In this document: piece after piece, positions 1-8,279 of the stretch
Numbering within the stretch: position 1 is the stretch's first letter
Layout of the letters: each line of letters starts with the position of its first letter
From: Streptococcus mitis
GTDB taxonomy: Bacteria; Bacillota; Bacilli; Lactobacillales; Streptococcaceae
NCBI RefSeq assembly: GCF_023109105.1
Contig: NZ_JALDTZ010000014.1
Coordinates: forward strand, 1 to 45,585
Direction: 5' to 3'
DNA length: 45,585 bases
Notes under the pieces: generated by a model
Told to the model about the DNA's origin: nothing
The model's database searches: none
What the model saw: the letters and a program-made list of their open reading frames with translations, nothing else
Program-made: the position numbers and the translations under genes

Positions 1-67
1 AAAGGACTCAGCCCTGTGCAATACAGAACTAAATCCTTTGGATAAATTAATTGTCTAACTTTTTGGG

Positions 68-100
68 GTCAGTACATACATGAACTGACGTTTTATTTTT
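68..100 (+). terminator. Rho-independent terminator for a plus-strand gene left of the window
   Basis: A six-base stem GTCAGT/ACTGAC (68-73 with 84-89) encloses a 10-nt loop and is followed by a T-rich run at 91-99. The T tract lies on the plus strand, so it would end a transcript entering from the left. Positions 1-67 hold no gene that I can recognise. Confidence 0.45.
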
Positions 101-734
101 TAGGATGTTGGTGGGTCAAATTCAATCCCCAAGGGACTAAATTTTCAGTTTTATTTTTAATGCGTGTGATATTATCCTTATGTCGAATGATGATCAAACT
201 AGTGAGTGCAAGGATAATAGCGATGAAGAGAGGGTCATAGTGACTCAGGATAAAACCAAAAAGCGGAAAGAGTAAAATCCCGATGACAGCCGCGATAGAT
301 GCTGTGACGCTAGATAGTGAAATCATACTACCAAGATAGAGGGTTCCGAAGAAAACAACCGCAAGGTAGAGACAGAAGACAGGCGCAAATCCGAAAATCA
401 CTCCAGCACTAGTTGCGACAGCCTTGCCTCCCTTAAATCCTGCAAAGATAGGGAAGGTATGGCCAATAACAGCTATAAGTCCGAAGATGAGAGGCGAAAC
501 ACCTTGCAGATGAAACATAATCGGAAGAAGGGTTGCTAGGGTTCCTTTGAAAAAGTCAATCACAAAGGTTGCCATACCAGCTTTCTTACCTAAAATGCGG
601 AAGGTATTGGTCGTTCCAGTGTTACCAGAACCATGCTCGCGCAGATTGATTTGAAAGAATACTTGTCCAATCCAGAGACCAGACGGAATCGAACCCAGCA
701 GATAGGCCAGGATTAATAAAACTATTGTAATCAT
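93..734 (-). CDS. plsY: Glycerol-3-phosphate acyltransferase PlsY
   Basis: Integral membrane acyltransferase that moves the acyl group of acyl-phosphate onto glycerol-3-phosphate, the first step of phospholipid synthesis in most Gram-positive bacteria. The 213-residue protein has the usual family length and several hydrophobic segments. The first cytoplasmic loop has the family signature GSGNTGTTN (about residues 36-44), with SIPSGLW near the N-terminus and a glycine-rich [10 protein letters not shown] stretch in the middle. It is transcribed away from parE. The start at 734 is supported by an extended -10 box only 6 nt upstream and by the lack of any Shine-Dalgarno sequence, so the mRNA is probably leaderless. 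Family assignment is firm; leaderless expression is inferred. Confidence 0.95.
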   Translation of the reverse strand: MITIVLLILAYLLGSIPSGLWIGQVFFQINLREHGSGNTGTTNTFRILGKKAGMATFVIDFFKGTLATLLPIMFHLQGVSPLIFGLIAVIGHTFPIFAGFKGGKAVATSAGVIFGFAPVFCLYLAVVFFGTLYLGSMISLSSVTASIAAVIGILLFPLFGFILSHYDPLFIAIILALTSLIIIRHKDNITRIKNKTENLVPWGLNLTHQHPKK

Positions 735-749
735 ACTACTATTATATCA
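735..749 (-). promoter_or_regulatory. Extended -10 promoter giving a leaderless plsY mRNA
   Basis: Read on the minus strand, TGATATAAT (749-741) is followed by six bases, AGTAGT, and then the plsY ATG at 734. Transcription should start about seven bases after the hexamer, that is at the A of the start codon. No ribosome-binding site lies upstream. The same layout precedes the genes at 12237 and 14420. Confidence 0.6.
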
Positions 750-811
750 TGAAATGGAGAAGAAAGGCAGAGAATCTCTTCTGAAATTGTCACACCGGAG
801 AAAGAAAAATT

Positions 812-863
812 TTGCAAAATCCTTGGAAAACCTGTAGAATAGTAAAGATGAACGAATAGGAGG
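812..863 (+). promoter_or_regulatory. parE promoter and ribosome-binding site
   Basis: TTGCAA at 812-817 and TAGAAT at 835-840 are separated by 17 bases. A strong Shine-Dalgarno AGGAGG follows at 858-863, seven bases before the GTG start at 870, which supports that unusual start codon. Confidence 0.55.
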
Positions 864-869
864 TTCCTT

Positions 870-2813
870 GTGTCAAAAAAGGAAATCAATATTAACAATT
901 ATAATGATGATGCCATTCAGGTGCTAGAAGGGTTGGATGCGGTCCGAAAACGTCCAGGGATGTATATCGGATCGACCGATGGTGCTGGTCTCCATCACCT
1001 AGTCTGGGAAATCGTCGATAATGCCGTCGATGAGGCCTTGTCTGGATTTGGTGATCGTATTGACGTGACCATCAATAAAGATGGGAGTTTAACGGTTCAA
1101 GACCATGGACGTGGGATGCCTACTGGTATGCATGCTATGGGCATTCCAACAGTTGAGGTTATCTTTACCATCCTTCACGCCGGAGGAAAATTCGGTCAGG
1201 GTGGTTATAAGACATCAGGAGGTCTCCACGGGGTGGGTTCTTCAGTCGTCAATGCCCTGTCAAGTTGGTTAGAGGTAGAAATTACTCGTGATGGTGCAAT
1301 CTATAAGCAACGTTTTGAAAATGGTGGCAAACCTGTCACGACTCTGAAGAAAATCGGTACAGCGCCCAAGTCTAAGACAGGAACCAAGGTTACCTTCATG
1401 CCTGATGCGACGATCTTTTCTACGACAGATTTCAAGTACAATACCATTTCAGAGCGCCTTAATGAATCAGCCTTTCTCTTGAAAAATGTGACCTTGTCTC
1501 TGACTGATAAACGAACAGACGAAGCGATCGAGTTTCACTATGAGAATGGGGTACAAGACTTTGTTTCTTATCTGAACGAAGACAAGGAAACCTTGACGCC
1601 TGTTCTTTACTTCGAAGGCGAAGACAATGGTTTCCAAGTAGAAGTAGCCCTCCAGTACAATGATGGATTTTCAGATAATATCTTGTCCTTTGTCAATAAC
1701 GTTCGTACCAAGGATGGTGGAACGCATGAGACAGGACTTAAGTCTGCCATTACTAAAGTCATGAACGACTATGCCCGTAAGACAGGTCTTCTCAAGGAAA
1801 AAGATAAAAACCTTGAAGGTTCAGACTATCGTGAGGGACTAGCGGCCGTTCTTTCTATCTTGGTTCCTGAAGAACATCTTCAGTTTGAAGGACAGACCAA
1901 GGACAAACTGGGAAGTCCTCTAGCTCGTCCAGTTGTGGATGGAATTGTGGCGGATAAGTTGACCTTTTTCCTTATGGAAAATGGGGAACTGGCTTCAAAT
2001 CTTATTCGTAAAGCCATCAAGGCTCGTGATGCCCGTGAAGCAGCACGTAAAGCGCGCGATGAGAGCCGAAATGGCAAAAAAAATAAAAAAGACAAGGGCT
2101 TGTTGTCTGGGAAATTGACCCCAGCCCAGTCTAAGAATCCAGCTAAGAATGAACTCTATCTAGTCGAGGGGGATTCTGCCGGTGGTTCTGCCAAGCAAGG
2201 TCGTGACCGCAAGTTCCAGGCTATCTTACCTCTTCGTGGTAAGGTTATCAATACAGCCAAGGCCAAGATGGCGGACATTCTAAAAAATGAAGAAATCAAT
2301 ACTATGATTTATACCATCGGTGCGGGTGTAGGGGCAGACTTCTCTCTTGAAGATGCTAACTATGATAAGATCATTATCATGACCGATGCGGATACTGACG
2401 GTGCCCATATTCAGACCTTGCTCTTAACCTTTTTCTACCGCTACATGCGTCCGCTAGTTGAGGCAGGACATGTCTATATCGCCCTTCCCCCTCTTTACAA
2501 GATGTCTAAAGGAAAAGGTAAGAAAGAAGAAGTGGCTTATGCTTGGACCGACGGAGAACTAGAAGAACTCCGCAAGCAGTTCGGTAAAGGCGCCACCCTT
2601 CAACGTTACAAGGGACTTGGAGAGATGAATGCGGATCAACTCTGGGAAACAACCATGAACCCAGAAACACGCACCCTCATCCGTGTAACGATTGAAGACT
2701 TAGCACGCGCCGAACGTCGCGTCAATGTCCTCATGGGAGATAAGGTCGAGCCACGTCGTAAATGGATTGAGGATAATGTCAAGTTTACGCTGGAGGAGAG
2801 TGGGGTGTTTTAA
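870..2813 (+). CDS. parE: DNA topoisomerase IV subunit B (ParE)
   Basis: ATPase subunit of topoisomerase IV, which decatenates daughter chromosomes together with ParC. The 647-residue protein starts at GTG 870 behind a strong Shine-Dalgarno. The N-terminal GHKL ATPase domain shows EIVDNAVDEAL and GGLHGVGSSVV. The TOPRIM domain shows EGDSAGG (residues 433-439) and the metal-binding DADTDGAH. A lysine-rich insert lies near residues 385-415. At pneumococcal quinolone-determining positions I read Asp435, Ile460 and Glu474, all wild type. ParC is encoded downstream, but unlike in a tight operon about 1.8 kb of accessory DNA intervenes. Assignment is essentially certain. Confidence 0.98.
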   Translation: MSKKEININNYNDDAIQVLEGLDAVRKRPGMYIGSTDGAGLHHLVWEIVDNAVDEALSGFGDRIDVTINKDGSLTVQDHGRGMPTGMHAMGIPTVEVIFTILHAGGKFGQGGYKTSGGLHGVGSSVVNALSSWLEVEITRDGAIYKQRFENGGKPVTTLKKIGTAPKSKTGTKVTFMPDATIFSTTDFKYNTISERLNESAFLLKNVTLSLTDKRTDEAIEFHYENGVQDFVSYLNEDKETLTPVLYFEGEDNGFQVEVALQYNDGFSDNILSFVNNVRTKDGGTHETGLKSAITKVMNDYARKTGLLKEKDKNLEGSDYREGLAAVLSILVPEEHLQFEGQTKDKLGSPLARPVVDGIVADKLTFFLMENGELASNLIRKAIKARDAREAARKARDESRNGKKNKKDKGLLSGKLTPAQSKNPAKNELYLVEGDSAGGSAKQGRDRKFQAILPLRGKVINTAKAKMADILKNEEINTMIYTIGAGVGADFSLEDANYDKIIIMTDADTDGAHIQTLLLTFFYRYMRPLVEAGHVYIALPPLYKMSKGKGKKEEVAYAWTDGELEELRKQFGKGATLQRYKGLGEMNADQLWETTMNPETRTLIRVTIEDLARAERRVNVLMGDKVEPRRKWIEDNVKFTLEESGVF

Positions 2814-2897
2814 CGGAGTACTTTTCATTGAAGCAATAGCTCCTAATGAAAAGACGCTTGCCGCTATCAGGCAGACAAGCTAACTCCCTTACTAGCT

Positions 2898-2928
2898 CGA
2901 AAAGCAAAAAATAACGTTTTGCTTTTCT
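2898..2928 (+). terminator. Hairpin after parE
   Basis: AAAAGCAAAA (2900-2909) pairs perfectly with TTTTGCTTTT (2917-2926). It lacks a long uridine run beyond the stem, so it may be a weak terminator or an RNA-stabilising hairpin. It lies just upstream of the Shine-Dalgarno of the next gene. Confidence 0.4.
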
Positions 2929-2950
2929 CACGTTGTAGGAGGAGAAGTGT

Positions 2951-4117
2951 ATGGCAAATAAAAAGAAAAAACAAAAGAGTATTCTAGAAAAAGATATAAA
3001 AAAAGAATTTGTTGCGAAGGTCAATCTATCTAGTAAAACTAATCAGAAAAAGGGAAATACAAGTGATATTGAAAACAAAACGGATAACGCAAGTTTCATC
3101 ATTCCTCAACCTTTACTGATAAAAAATAAGGATAATGACAAAACTATTTTTGATAAAATTATTCAGTTTTTGCCTTTGGTAATTTCTATAATATCGTTAG
3201 GCTTTACGATGTTTCTAGGATTTAGGACAATTGAAAATAATGAAAAGAACCAAGAGAATAATATCAAAAATCAGGAAAATAATAAAATTAACCAGGATAG
3301 AAGCAAATATCTTGATACAACAAATTTTAATATTGTTCAAAATTTTTGGCAAGAGAATCCAAGCTATACATTGTATAACGAATCTACAAAACCATTAACT
3401 ATACCGCCCAAACCGTCTTACTATATGTATATCCCTGCTAAACTATTTTGGATTTTTAAAGATGGTACGCGTTTCTCGAATTTAATTTTATTACCTGTAT
3501 CTTATGATAATGTTATCAGTCAATCAAGTACAGGTAAAACTATTGACGAAATTACTACTTCAGTTCTTCCGAAAAATTTTTATGGAAAACTAGGGGCCAG
3601 GGATTTAAGGTCTAGATTTTATGGTCGTCCTGGTATTGATAATATCGCTCATGAGTTACGAGTGTATCCATTTTTGGCTATAGCTACAAAATTAAATTAT
3701 TCTTACAAAGATAAACCGGAAATACCTATATCAGAGAATTTTGTGACTACTCCGTGGAGTAAGGAGCCTCTTTCAGATACTAGATATAATGATTTAGAAA
3801 ATTATACAAGAAATATTGCTCATTTTCCTGAGAACGAAATAAAAATTGTTGGAGATGATAATATTTATGATACTGCTTTTGCATATTTAGATTCACAATT
3901 TTCTAAATTCATTCCAATGCTAAAGGAGGGGTTTAAGAATAATGAAGAACAGCAAAGGTATTATACTCTTATGGGAAATCGTCGGGATATGAAATATGAT
4001 CCTCAAAAGGATATTCTTGATTATTCGAAGCCGAGTGAGGATAACTTTCATTCTCTCGGTAGGGAACTTTCTGATAAGGTTATCCCTGCTAAAGATCCTC
4101 TTTACCCTGACTATTAG
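2951..4117 (+). CDS. Unknown protein with one membrane segment, inserted between parE and parC
   Basis: I do not recognise this 388-residue protein. It begins at ATG 2951 behind a strong Shine-Dalgarno (AGGAGGAG). The N-terminal 25 residues are very basic (KKKKQK near the start). A single hydrophobic segment lies at about residues 70-92. It is followed by an asparagine/glutamine-rich, coiled-coil-like stretch with repeated ENN/KNQ units (about 95-118) and then a soluble C-terminal part of about 270 residues, rich in aromatic residues, with no motif I can name. A short basic N-terminus before one TM segment suggests an anchored protein; its topology is uncertain. Base composition is clearly more AT-rich than flanking parE and parC, which suggests acquisition by transfer. 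Adjacency to a CPBP-protease remnant is the only context. Confidence 0.75.
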   Translation: MANKKKKQKSILEKDIKKEFVAKVNLSSKTNQKKGNTSDIENKTDNASFIIPQPLLIKNKDNDKTIFDKIIQFLPLVISIISLGFTMFLGFRTIENNEKNQENNIKNQENNKINQDRSKYLDTTNFNIVQNFWQENPSYTLYNESTKPLTIPPKPSYYMYIPAKLFWIFKDGTRFSNLILLPVSYDNVISQSSTGKTIDEITTSVLPKNFYGKLGARDLRSRFYGRPGIDNIAHELRVYPFLAIATKLNYSYKDKPEIPISENFVTTPWSKEPLSDTRYNDLENYTRNIAHFPENEIKIVGDDNIYDTAFAYLDSQFSKFIPMLKEGFKNNEEQQRYYTLMGNRRDMKYDPQKDILDYSKPSEDNFHSLGRELSDKVIPAKDPLYPDY

Positions 4118-4134
4118 AGGAAAGAATTCACTAA

Positions 4135-4575
4135 AAAAGGCCCCCCACCCCCTCATCGGGAAATCCTATAGGAAATTTATTTGTTATTTTTTTGAGTGCA
4201 GTCTGTGTTTATGGTGGAGAAGAAGAACTGGGATGGCGTGGCACCTTGCAACCAATTTTGGAAACTAGATTCTCTTTTTGGATTTCCAGTTTGATAACAG
4301 GTTGTATTTGGGCAGTAAGGCATGTACCTTTATGGTTTGTGATTGGAAGTTCCCAAAGTAGGATGTCTTTTATATTATTCAGTCTATTCGCAATTTATCT
4401 CAGCATTCTTCTAGCGGCTGTTTTCAAAAAAACTAAGTCGGTCCTCTTTTGCGCCATTTTTCATGGTCTAATTAATACCTTACTTAGCTTATTTGTTATT
4501 AAAATTAATCTTTTATTCATTCTAGGATTAGTAGGATTGCTCTTCTTTTCTCACTACCTACAAAGAAATAGTTAA
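4135..4575 (+). pseudogene. CPBP-family intramembrane protease, N-terminally truncated
   Basis: The C-terminal half of a CPBP (CAAX-protease/bacteriocin-processing, Abi) membrane protease. The conserved catalytic elements are present: the EExxxR motif in EEELGWRG, a following WAVRHVP segment (second motif) and FHGLINT (third motif), plus several hydrophobic helices. The N-terminal membrane helices are missing. The frame opens just after a TAA at 4132 and has no ATG or GTG before the catalytic motif; only a TTG at 4192 could serve, and it has no convincing ribosome-binding site. The breakpoint coincides with a run of Gs and Cs near 4139-4153. In streptococci, intact members often sit with bacteriocin or immunity genes; none is seen here. 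Confidence 0.7.
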
Positions 4576-4628
4576 ATTTATAAAACATAGATTTACTTTG
4601 CAACAAAACATTTAAAAAGAGAATTATT

Positions 4629-7100
4629 ATGTCTAACATTCAAAATATGTCCCTGGAGGACATCATGGGAGAGCGCTTTGGTCGCTACTCCAAGTACATC
4701 ATTCAAGACCGGGCTTTGCCAGATATTCGTGATGGTTTGAAGCCGGTTCAGCGCCGCATTCTTTATTCGATGAATAAGGATGGCAATACCTTTGACAAGA
4801 GCTACCGTAAGTCGGCTAAGTCTGTCGGGAACATCATGGGTAATTTCCACCCACACGGGGACTCTTCTATCTATGATGCCATGGTGCGTATGTCTCAGGA
4901 TTGGAAAAATCGTGAGATTCTAGTTGAAATGCACGGTAATAACGGTTCTATGGACGGAGATCCGCCTGCGGCAATGCGTTATACCGAGGCTCGTTTGTCT
5001 GAGATTGCTGGTTACCTTCTTCAGGATATCGAGAAAAAGACAGTTCCCTTTGCTTGGAACTTTGACGATACCGAAAAAGAACCAACTGTTCTGCCGGCAG
5101 CCTTTCCAAACCTCTTGGTCAATGGTTCAACCGGGATTTCAGCTGGTTATGCCACGGATATTCCACCACATAATTTGGCCGAAGTTATCGATGCGACAGT
5201 CTATATGATTGATCATCCAACTGCCAAGGTTGAGAAGTTGATGGAATTCTTGCCTGGCCCAGATTTCCCTACAGGAGCTATCATCCAAGGCCGTGACGAG
5301 ATTAAAAAGGCTTACGAAACTGGTAAGGGGCGCGTGGTTGTTCGTTCCAAGACTGAGATTGAAAAGTTAAAAGGTGGTAAGGAACAAATCGTTATCACTG
5401 AGATTCCTTATGAGATAAATAAGGCCAATCTAGTCAAGAAAATCGATGAAGTCCGTGTCAATAACAAGGTGGCAGGTATCGCTGAGGTTCGTGATGAGTC
5501 TGACCGTGATGGTCTTCGCATCGCAATCGAGCTTAAGAAAGATGCCAATACTGAACTTGTTCTCAACTACCTCTTTAAGTACACTGATTTGCAAATCAAC
5601 TACAATTTCAATATGGTGGCGATTGACAATTTCACACCTCGCCAAGTTGGGATTGTGCCAATCTTGTCTAGCTACATCGCCCACCGTCGTGAAGTCATCT
5701 TGGCACGTTCTCGATTTGACAAGGAAAAGGCTGAAAAGCGTCTTCATATCGTAGAAGGTTTGATTCGTGTCATCTCTATCTTGGATGAAGTCATTGCTCT
5801 TATCCGTGCTTCTGAGAACAAGGCTGATGCTAAGGAAAACCTTAAGGTCAGTTATGACTTTACTGAAGAACAGGCTGAAGCTATCGTTACCTTGCAACTC
5901 TACCGTTTGACCAATACGGATGTCGTTGTCTTGCAGGAAGAAGAAGCAGAGCTTCGTGAGAAGATTGCTATGCTGGCAGCCATCATCGGTGACGAACGAA
6001 CTATGTATAATCTCATGAAAAAAGAACTTCGTGAGGTTAAGAAGAAATTTTCGACTCCGCGTTTGAGTTCTCTAGAAGACACTGCGAAAGCAATTGAGAT
6101 TGACACAGCTAGTCTGATCGCCGAGGAAGATACTTATGTCAGCGTGACTAAGGCTGGTTACATTAAACGTACTAGTCCACGTTCTTTTGCAGCTTCAACG
6201 CTGGAAGAAATTGGTAAACGGGATGACGATCGATTACTCTTTGTTCAATCTGCTAAGACAACTCAACATCTCTTAATATTTACAACACTAGGAAATGTCA
6301 TCTATAGACCAGCCCACGAGTTGGCAGATATTCGTTGGAAGGATATCGGAGAGCATCTAAGCCAGTCTATTACAAACTTTGAAACCGATGAAGAAGTGCT
6401 CTATGTCGAAGTTGTGGATCAGTTTGACGATGCGACAACCTACTTTGCTGCAACTCGTCTCGGTCAAATCAAGCGTGTAGAACGCAAAGAATTCACTCCA
6501 TGGCGGACCTACAAGTCTAAGTCGGTTAAGTATGCTAAGCTTAAAGACGAGACAGACCAGATTGTAGCAGTGGCTCCGATTAAACTAGATGATGTTCTCT
6601 TGATTAGCCAAAATGGTTATGCACTTCGTTTCAATATCGAAGAGGTTCCAGTTGTTGGTGCCAAGGCAGCAGGTGTCAAGGCTATGAACTTGAAAGAAGA
6701 TGATCTCCTCCAATCTGTCTTTATCTGTAACACCTCGTCCTTCTATCTCTTGACCCAACGTGGTAGTTTAAAACGTGTTTCTATTGAGGAAATTCCAGCA
6801 ACCAGCCGTGCCAAACGAGGATTACAAGTCTTGCGTGAATTGAAAAACAAACCGCATCGTGTCTTCTTAGCAGGAGCAGTTGCAGAGCAAGAGTTTGTTG
6901 GTAATCTATTCGGTACGGAAGTGGACGGGACTGATCAAACTCTGTTTGTCCAATCCAACAAAGGAACAATCTATGAAAGCCGATTGCAAGACTTGAACCT
7001 GTCAGAACGAACCAGCAATGGAAGCTTCATTTCTGACACGATTTCAGATGAAGAAGTTTTTGATGCTTATCTTAAAGAAGTATATACTGAAGCTAAATAA
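4629..7100 (+). CDS. parC: DNA topoisomerase IV subunit A (ParC)
   Basis: Cleavage and religation subunit of topoisomerase IV, partner of ParE. The protein is 823 residues, the usual streptococcal length. The N-terminal breakage-reunion domain has the active-site Tyr118 in AAMRYTEARL. Fluoroquinolone-determining residues Ser79, Asp83 and Lys137 are unmutated, so by this locus alone the strain should be quinolone-susceptible. The C-terminal half carries beta-pinwheel blades (for example YIKRTSPRSF, LGNVIYRPAHEL and LGQIKRVERKEF). The Shine-Dalgarno is weak (AAAGAG). A terminator follows at 7110. Confidence 0.98.
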   Translation: MSNIQNMSLEDIMGERFGRYSKYIIQDRALPDIRDGLKPVQRRILYSMNKDGNTFDKSYRKSAKSVGNIMGNFHPHGDSSIYDAMVRMSQDWKNREILVEMHGNNGSMDGDPPAAMRYTEARLSEIAGYLLQDIEKKTVPFAWNFDDTEKEPTVLPAAFPNLLVNGSTGISAGYATDIPPHNLAEVIDATVYMIDHPTAKVEKLMEFLPGPDFPTGAIIQGRDEIKKAYETGKGRVVVRSKTEIEKLKGGKEQIVITEIPYEINKANLVKKIDEVRVNNKVAGIAEVRDESDRDGLRIAIELKKDANTELVLNYLFKYTDLQINYNFNMVAIDNFTPRQVGIVPILSSYIAHRREVILARSRFDKEKAEKRLHIVEGLIRVISILDEVIALIRASENKADAKENLKVSYDFTEEQAEAIVTLQLYRLTNTDVVVLQEEEAELREKIAMLAAIIGDERTMYNLMKKELREVKKKFSTPRLSSLEDTAKAIEIDTASLIAEEDTYVSVTKAGYIKRTSPRSFAASTLEEIGKRDDDRLLFVQSAKTTQHLLIFTTLGNVIYRPAHELADIRWKDIGEHLSQSITNFETDEEVLYVEVVDQFDDATTYFAATRLGQIKRVERKEFTPWRTYKSKSVKYAKLKDETDQIVAVAPIKLDDVLLISQNGYALRFNIEEVPVVGAKAAGVKAMNLKEDDLLQSVFICNTSSFYLLTQRGSLKRVSIEEIPATSRAKRGLQVLRELKNKPHRVFLAGAVAEQEFVGNLFGTEVDGTDQTLFVQSNKGTIYESRLQDLNLSERTSNGSFISDTISDEEVFDAYLKEVYTEAK

Positions 7101-7109
7101 GTGAAATGA

Positions 7110-7139
7110 AGAATCAGTTCTCAGAGCTGGTTCTTTTTA
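7110..7139 (+). terminator. Terminator after parC
   Basis: AGAATCAG (7110-7117) pairs with CTGGTTCT (7127-7134) with one wobble pair, followed by a T run. Confidence 0.75.
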
Positions 7140-7172
7140 TTGAAGAAATTTTCTGAAAATTACAAAATATGC

Positions 7173-7200
7173 TTGCTATTTTAGAAAAATAGTGTAGAAT
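7173..7200 (+). promoter_or_regulatory. ilvE promoter
   Basis: TTGCTA (7173-7178) and TAGAAT (7195-7200) with a 16-base spacer, followed by an AAGGAG ribosome-binding site just before the ATG at 7235. Confidence 0.5.
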
Positions 7201-7234
7201 ATAAGAAATAGGTTTTTAGAATAAGGAGTGGAAT

Positions 7235-8257
7235 ATGACAGTAAAGATTGATTGGGAAAATCTCGGTTTTTCCTATATGAAATTATCTTATCGCTATATT
7301 GCTCATTTTAAAAATGGACAATGGAATCAAGGAGAGTTGACAGAGGATGCAACCTTGCATATTTCAGAGTCTTCTCCAAGTCTCCACTATGGACAACAAG
7401 CATTTGAAGGATTGAAAGCTTATCGTACTAAGGATGGCAGTGTTCAACTTTTTCGTCCTGATGAAAATGCTAAACGCCTGCAACGTACTTGTGACCGTCT
7501 CTTGATGCCACAAGTTTCCACAGAAATGTTTGTAGAAGCTTGTAAGGCGGTTGTTCGTGCGAATGAAGAATACGTACCACCATATGGAACAGGCGGCACC
7601 CTTTATCTTCGTCCACTTTTGATTGGAGTAGGAGATATTATTGGGGTAAAACCAGCAGAAGAGTACATTTTCACCATCTTTGCTATGCCAGTTGGAAATT
7701 ACTTTAAAGGCGGTTTGGTTCCAACCAACTTCTTGATTCAGGATGAATACGACCGTGCAGCGCCAAATGGTACAGGTGCAGCTAAGGTTGGTGGGAACTA
7801 TGCTGCTAGTCTCTTGCCAGGGAAATTGGCCAAGTCACGTCATTTTTCCGATGTTATCTATCTAGACCCATCAACTCATACAAAGATTGAAGAAGTCGGA
7901 TCAGCTAACTTCTTTGGAATTACAGCTGATAATGAATTTGTGACACCATTGAGTCCTTCTATCTTGCCATCTATTACCAAGTATTCTTTGCTTTATTTGG
8001 CAGAACATCGCTTGGGCTTAACTCCTATTGAGGGGGATGTCCCGATTGATAACCTGGATCGTTTTGTAGAGGCAGGTGCCTGTGGTACGGCAGCAGTTAT
8101 TTCCCCAATTGGTGGAATTCAGCACGGTGATGATTTCCATGTATTCTATAGTGAAACAGAAGTTGGCCCTGTGACTCGTAAACTCTATGATGAATTGACA
8201 GGTATTCAGTTTGGTGATATTGAAGCGCCAGAAGGTTGGATTGTAAAAGTAGATTAA
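7235..8257 (+). CDS. ilvE: Branched-chain amino acid aminotransferase
   Basis: PLP-dependent class IV aminotransferase that interconverts leucine, isoleucine and valine with their 2-oxo acids. The 340-residue protein matches the BCAT type: YGQQAFEGLKAYR near the N-terminus, and the PLP-binding Lys184 in GAAKVGGNYA. The conserved EVGSANFFG segment follows. It sits between parC and a peptide-binding lipoprotein gene that begins 22 bases after its stop, so the two are probably co-transcribed, linking peptide uptake with branched-chain amino acid metabolism. Confidence 0.97.
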   Translation: MTVKIDWENLGFSYMKLSYRYIAHFKNGQWNQGELTEDATLHISESSPSLHYGQQAFEGLKAYRTKDGSVQLFRPDENAKRLQRTCDRLLMPQVSTEMFVEACKAVVRANEEYVPPYGTGGTLYLRPLLIGVGDIIGVKPAEEYIFTIFAMPVGNYFKGGLVPTNFLIQDEYDRAAPNGTGAAKVGGNYAASLLPGKLAKSRHFSDVIYLDPSTHTKIEEVGSANFFGITADNEFVTPLSPSILPSITKYSLLYLAEHRLGLTPIEGDVPIDNLDRFVEAGACGTAAVISPIGGIQHGDDFHVFYSETEVGPVTRKLYDELTGIQFGDIEAPEGWIVKVD

Positions 8258-8279
8258 AATAAACAAAAGGAGATTTTTG

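Noticed and set aside
4629..7100. Quinolone-resistance mutations in parC or parE
   Set aside because: Ser79, Asp83 and Lys137 of ParC and Asp435 and Glu474 of ParE are all wild type.
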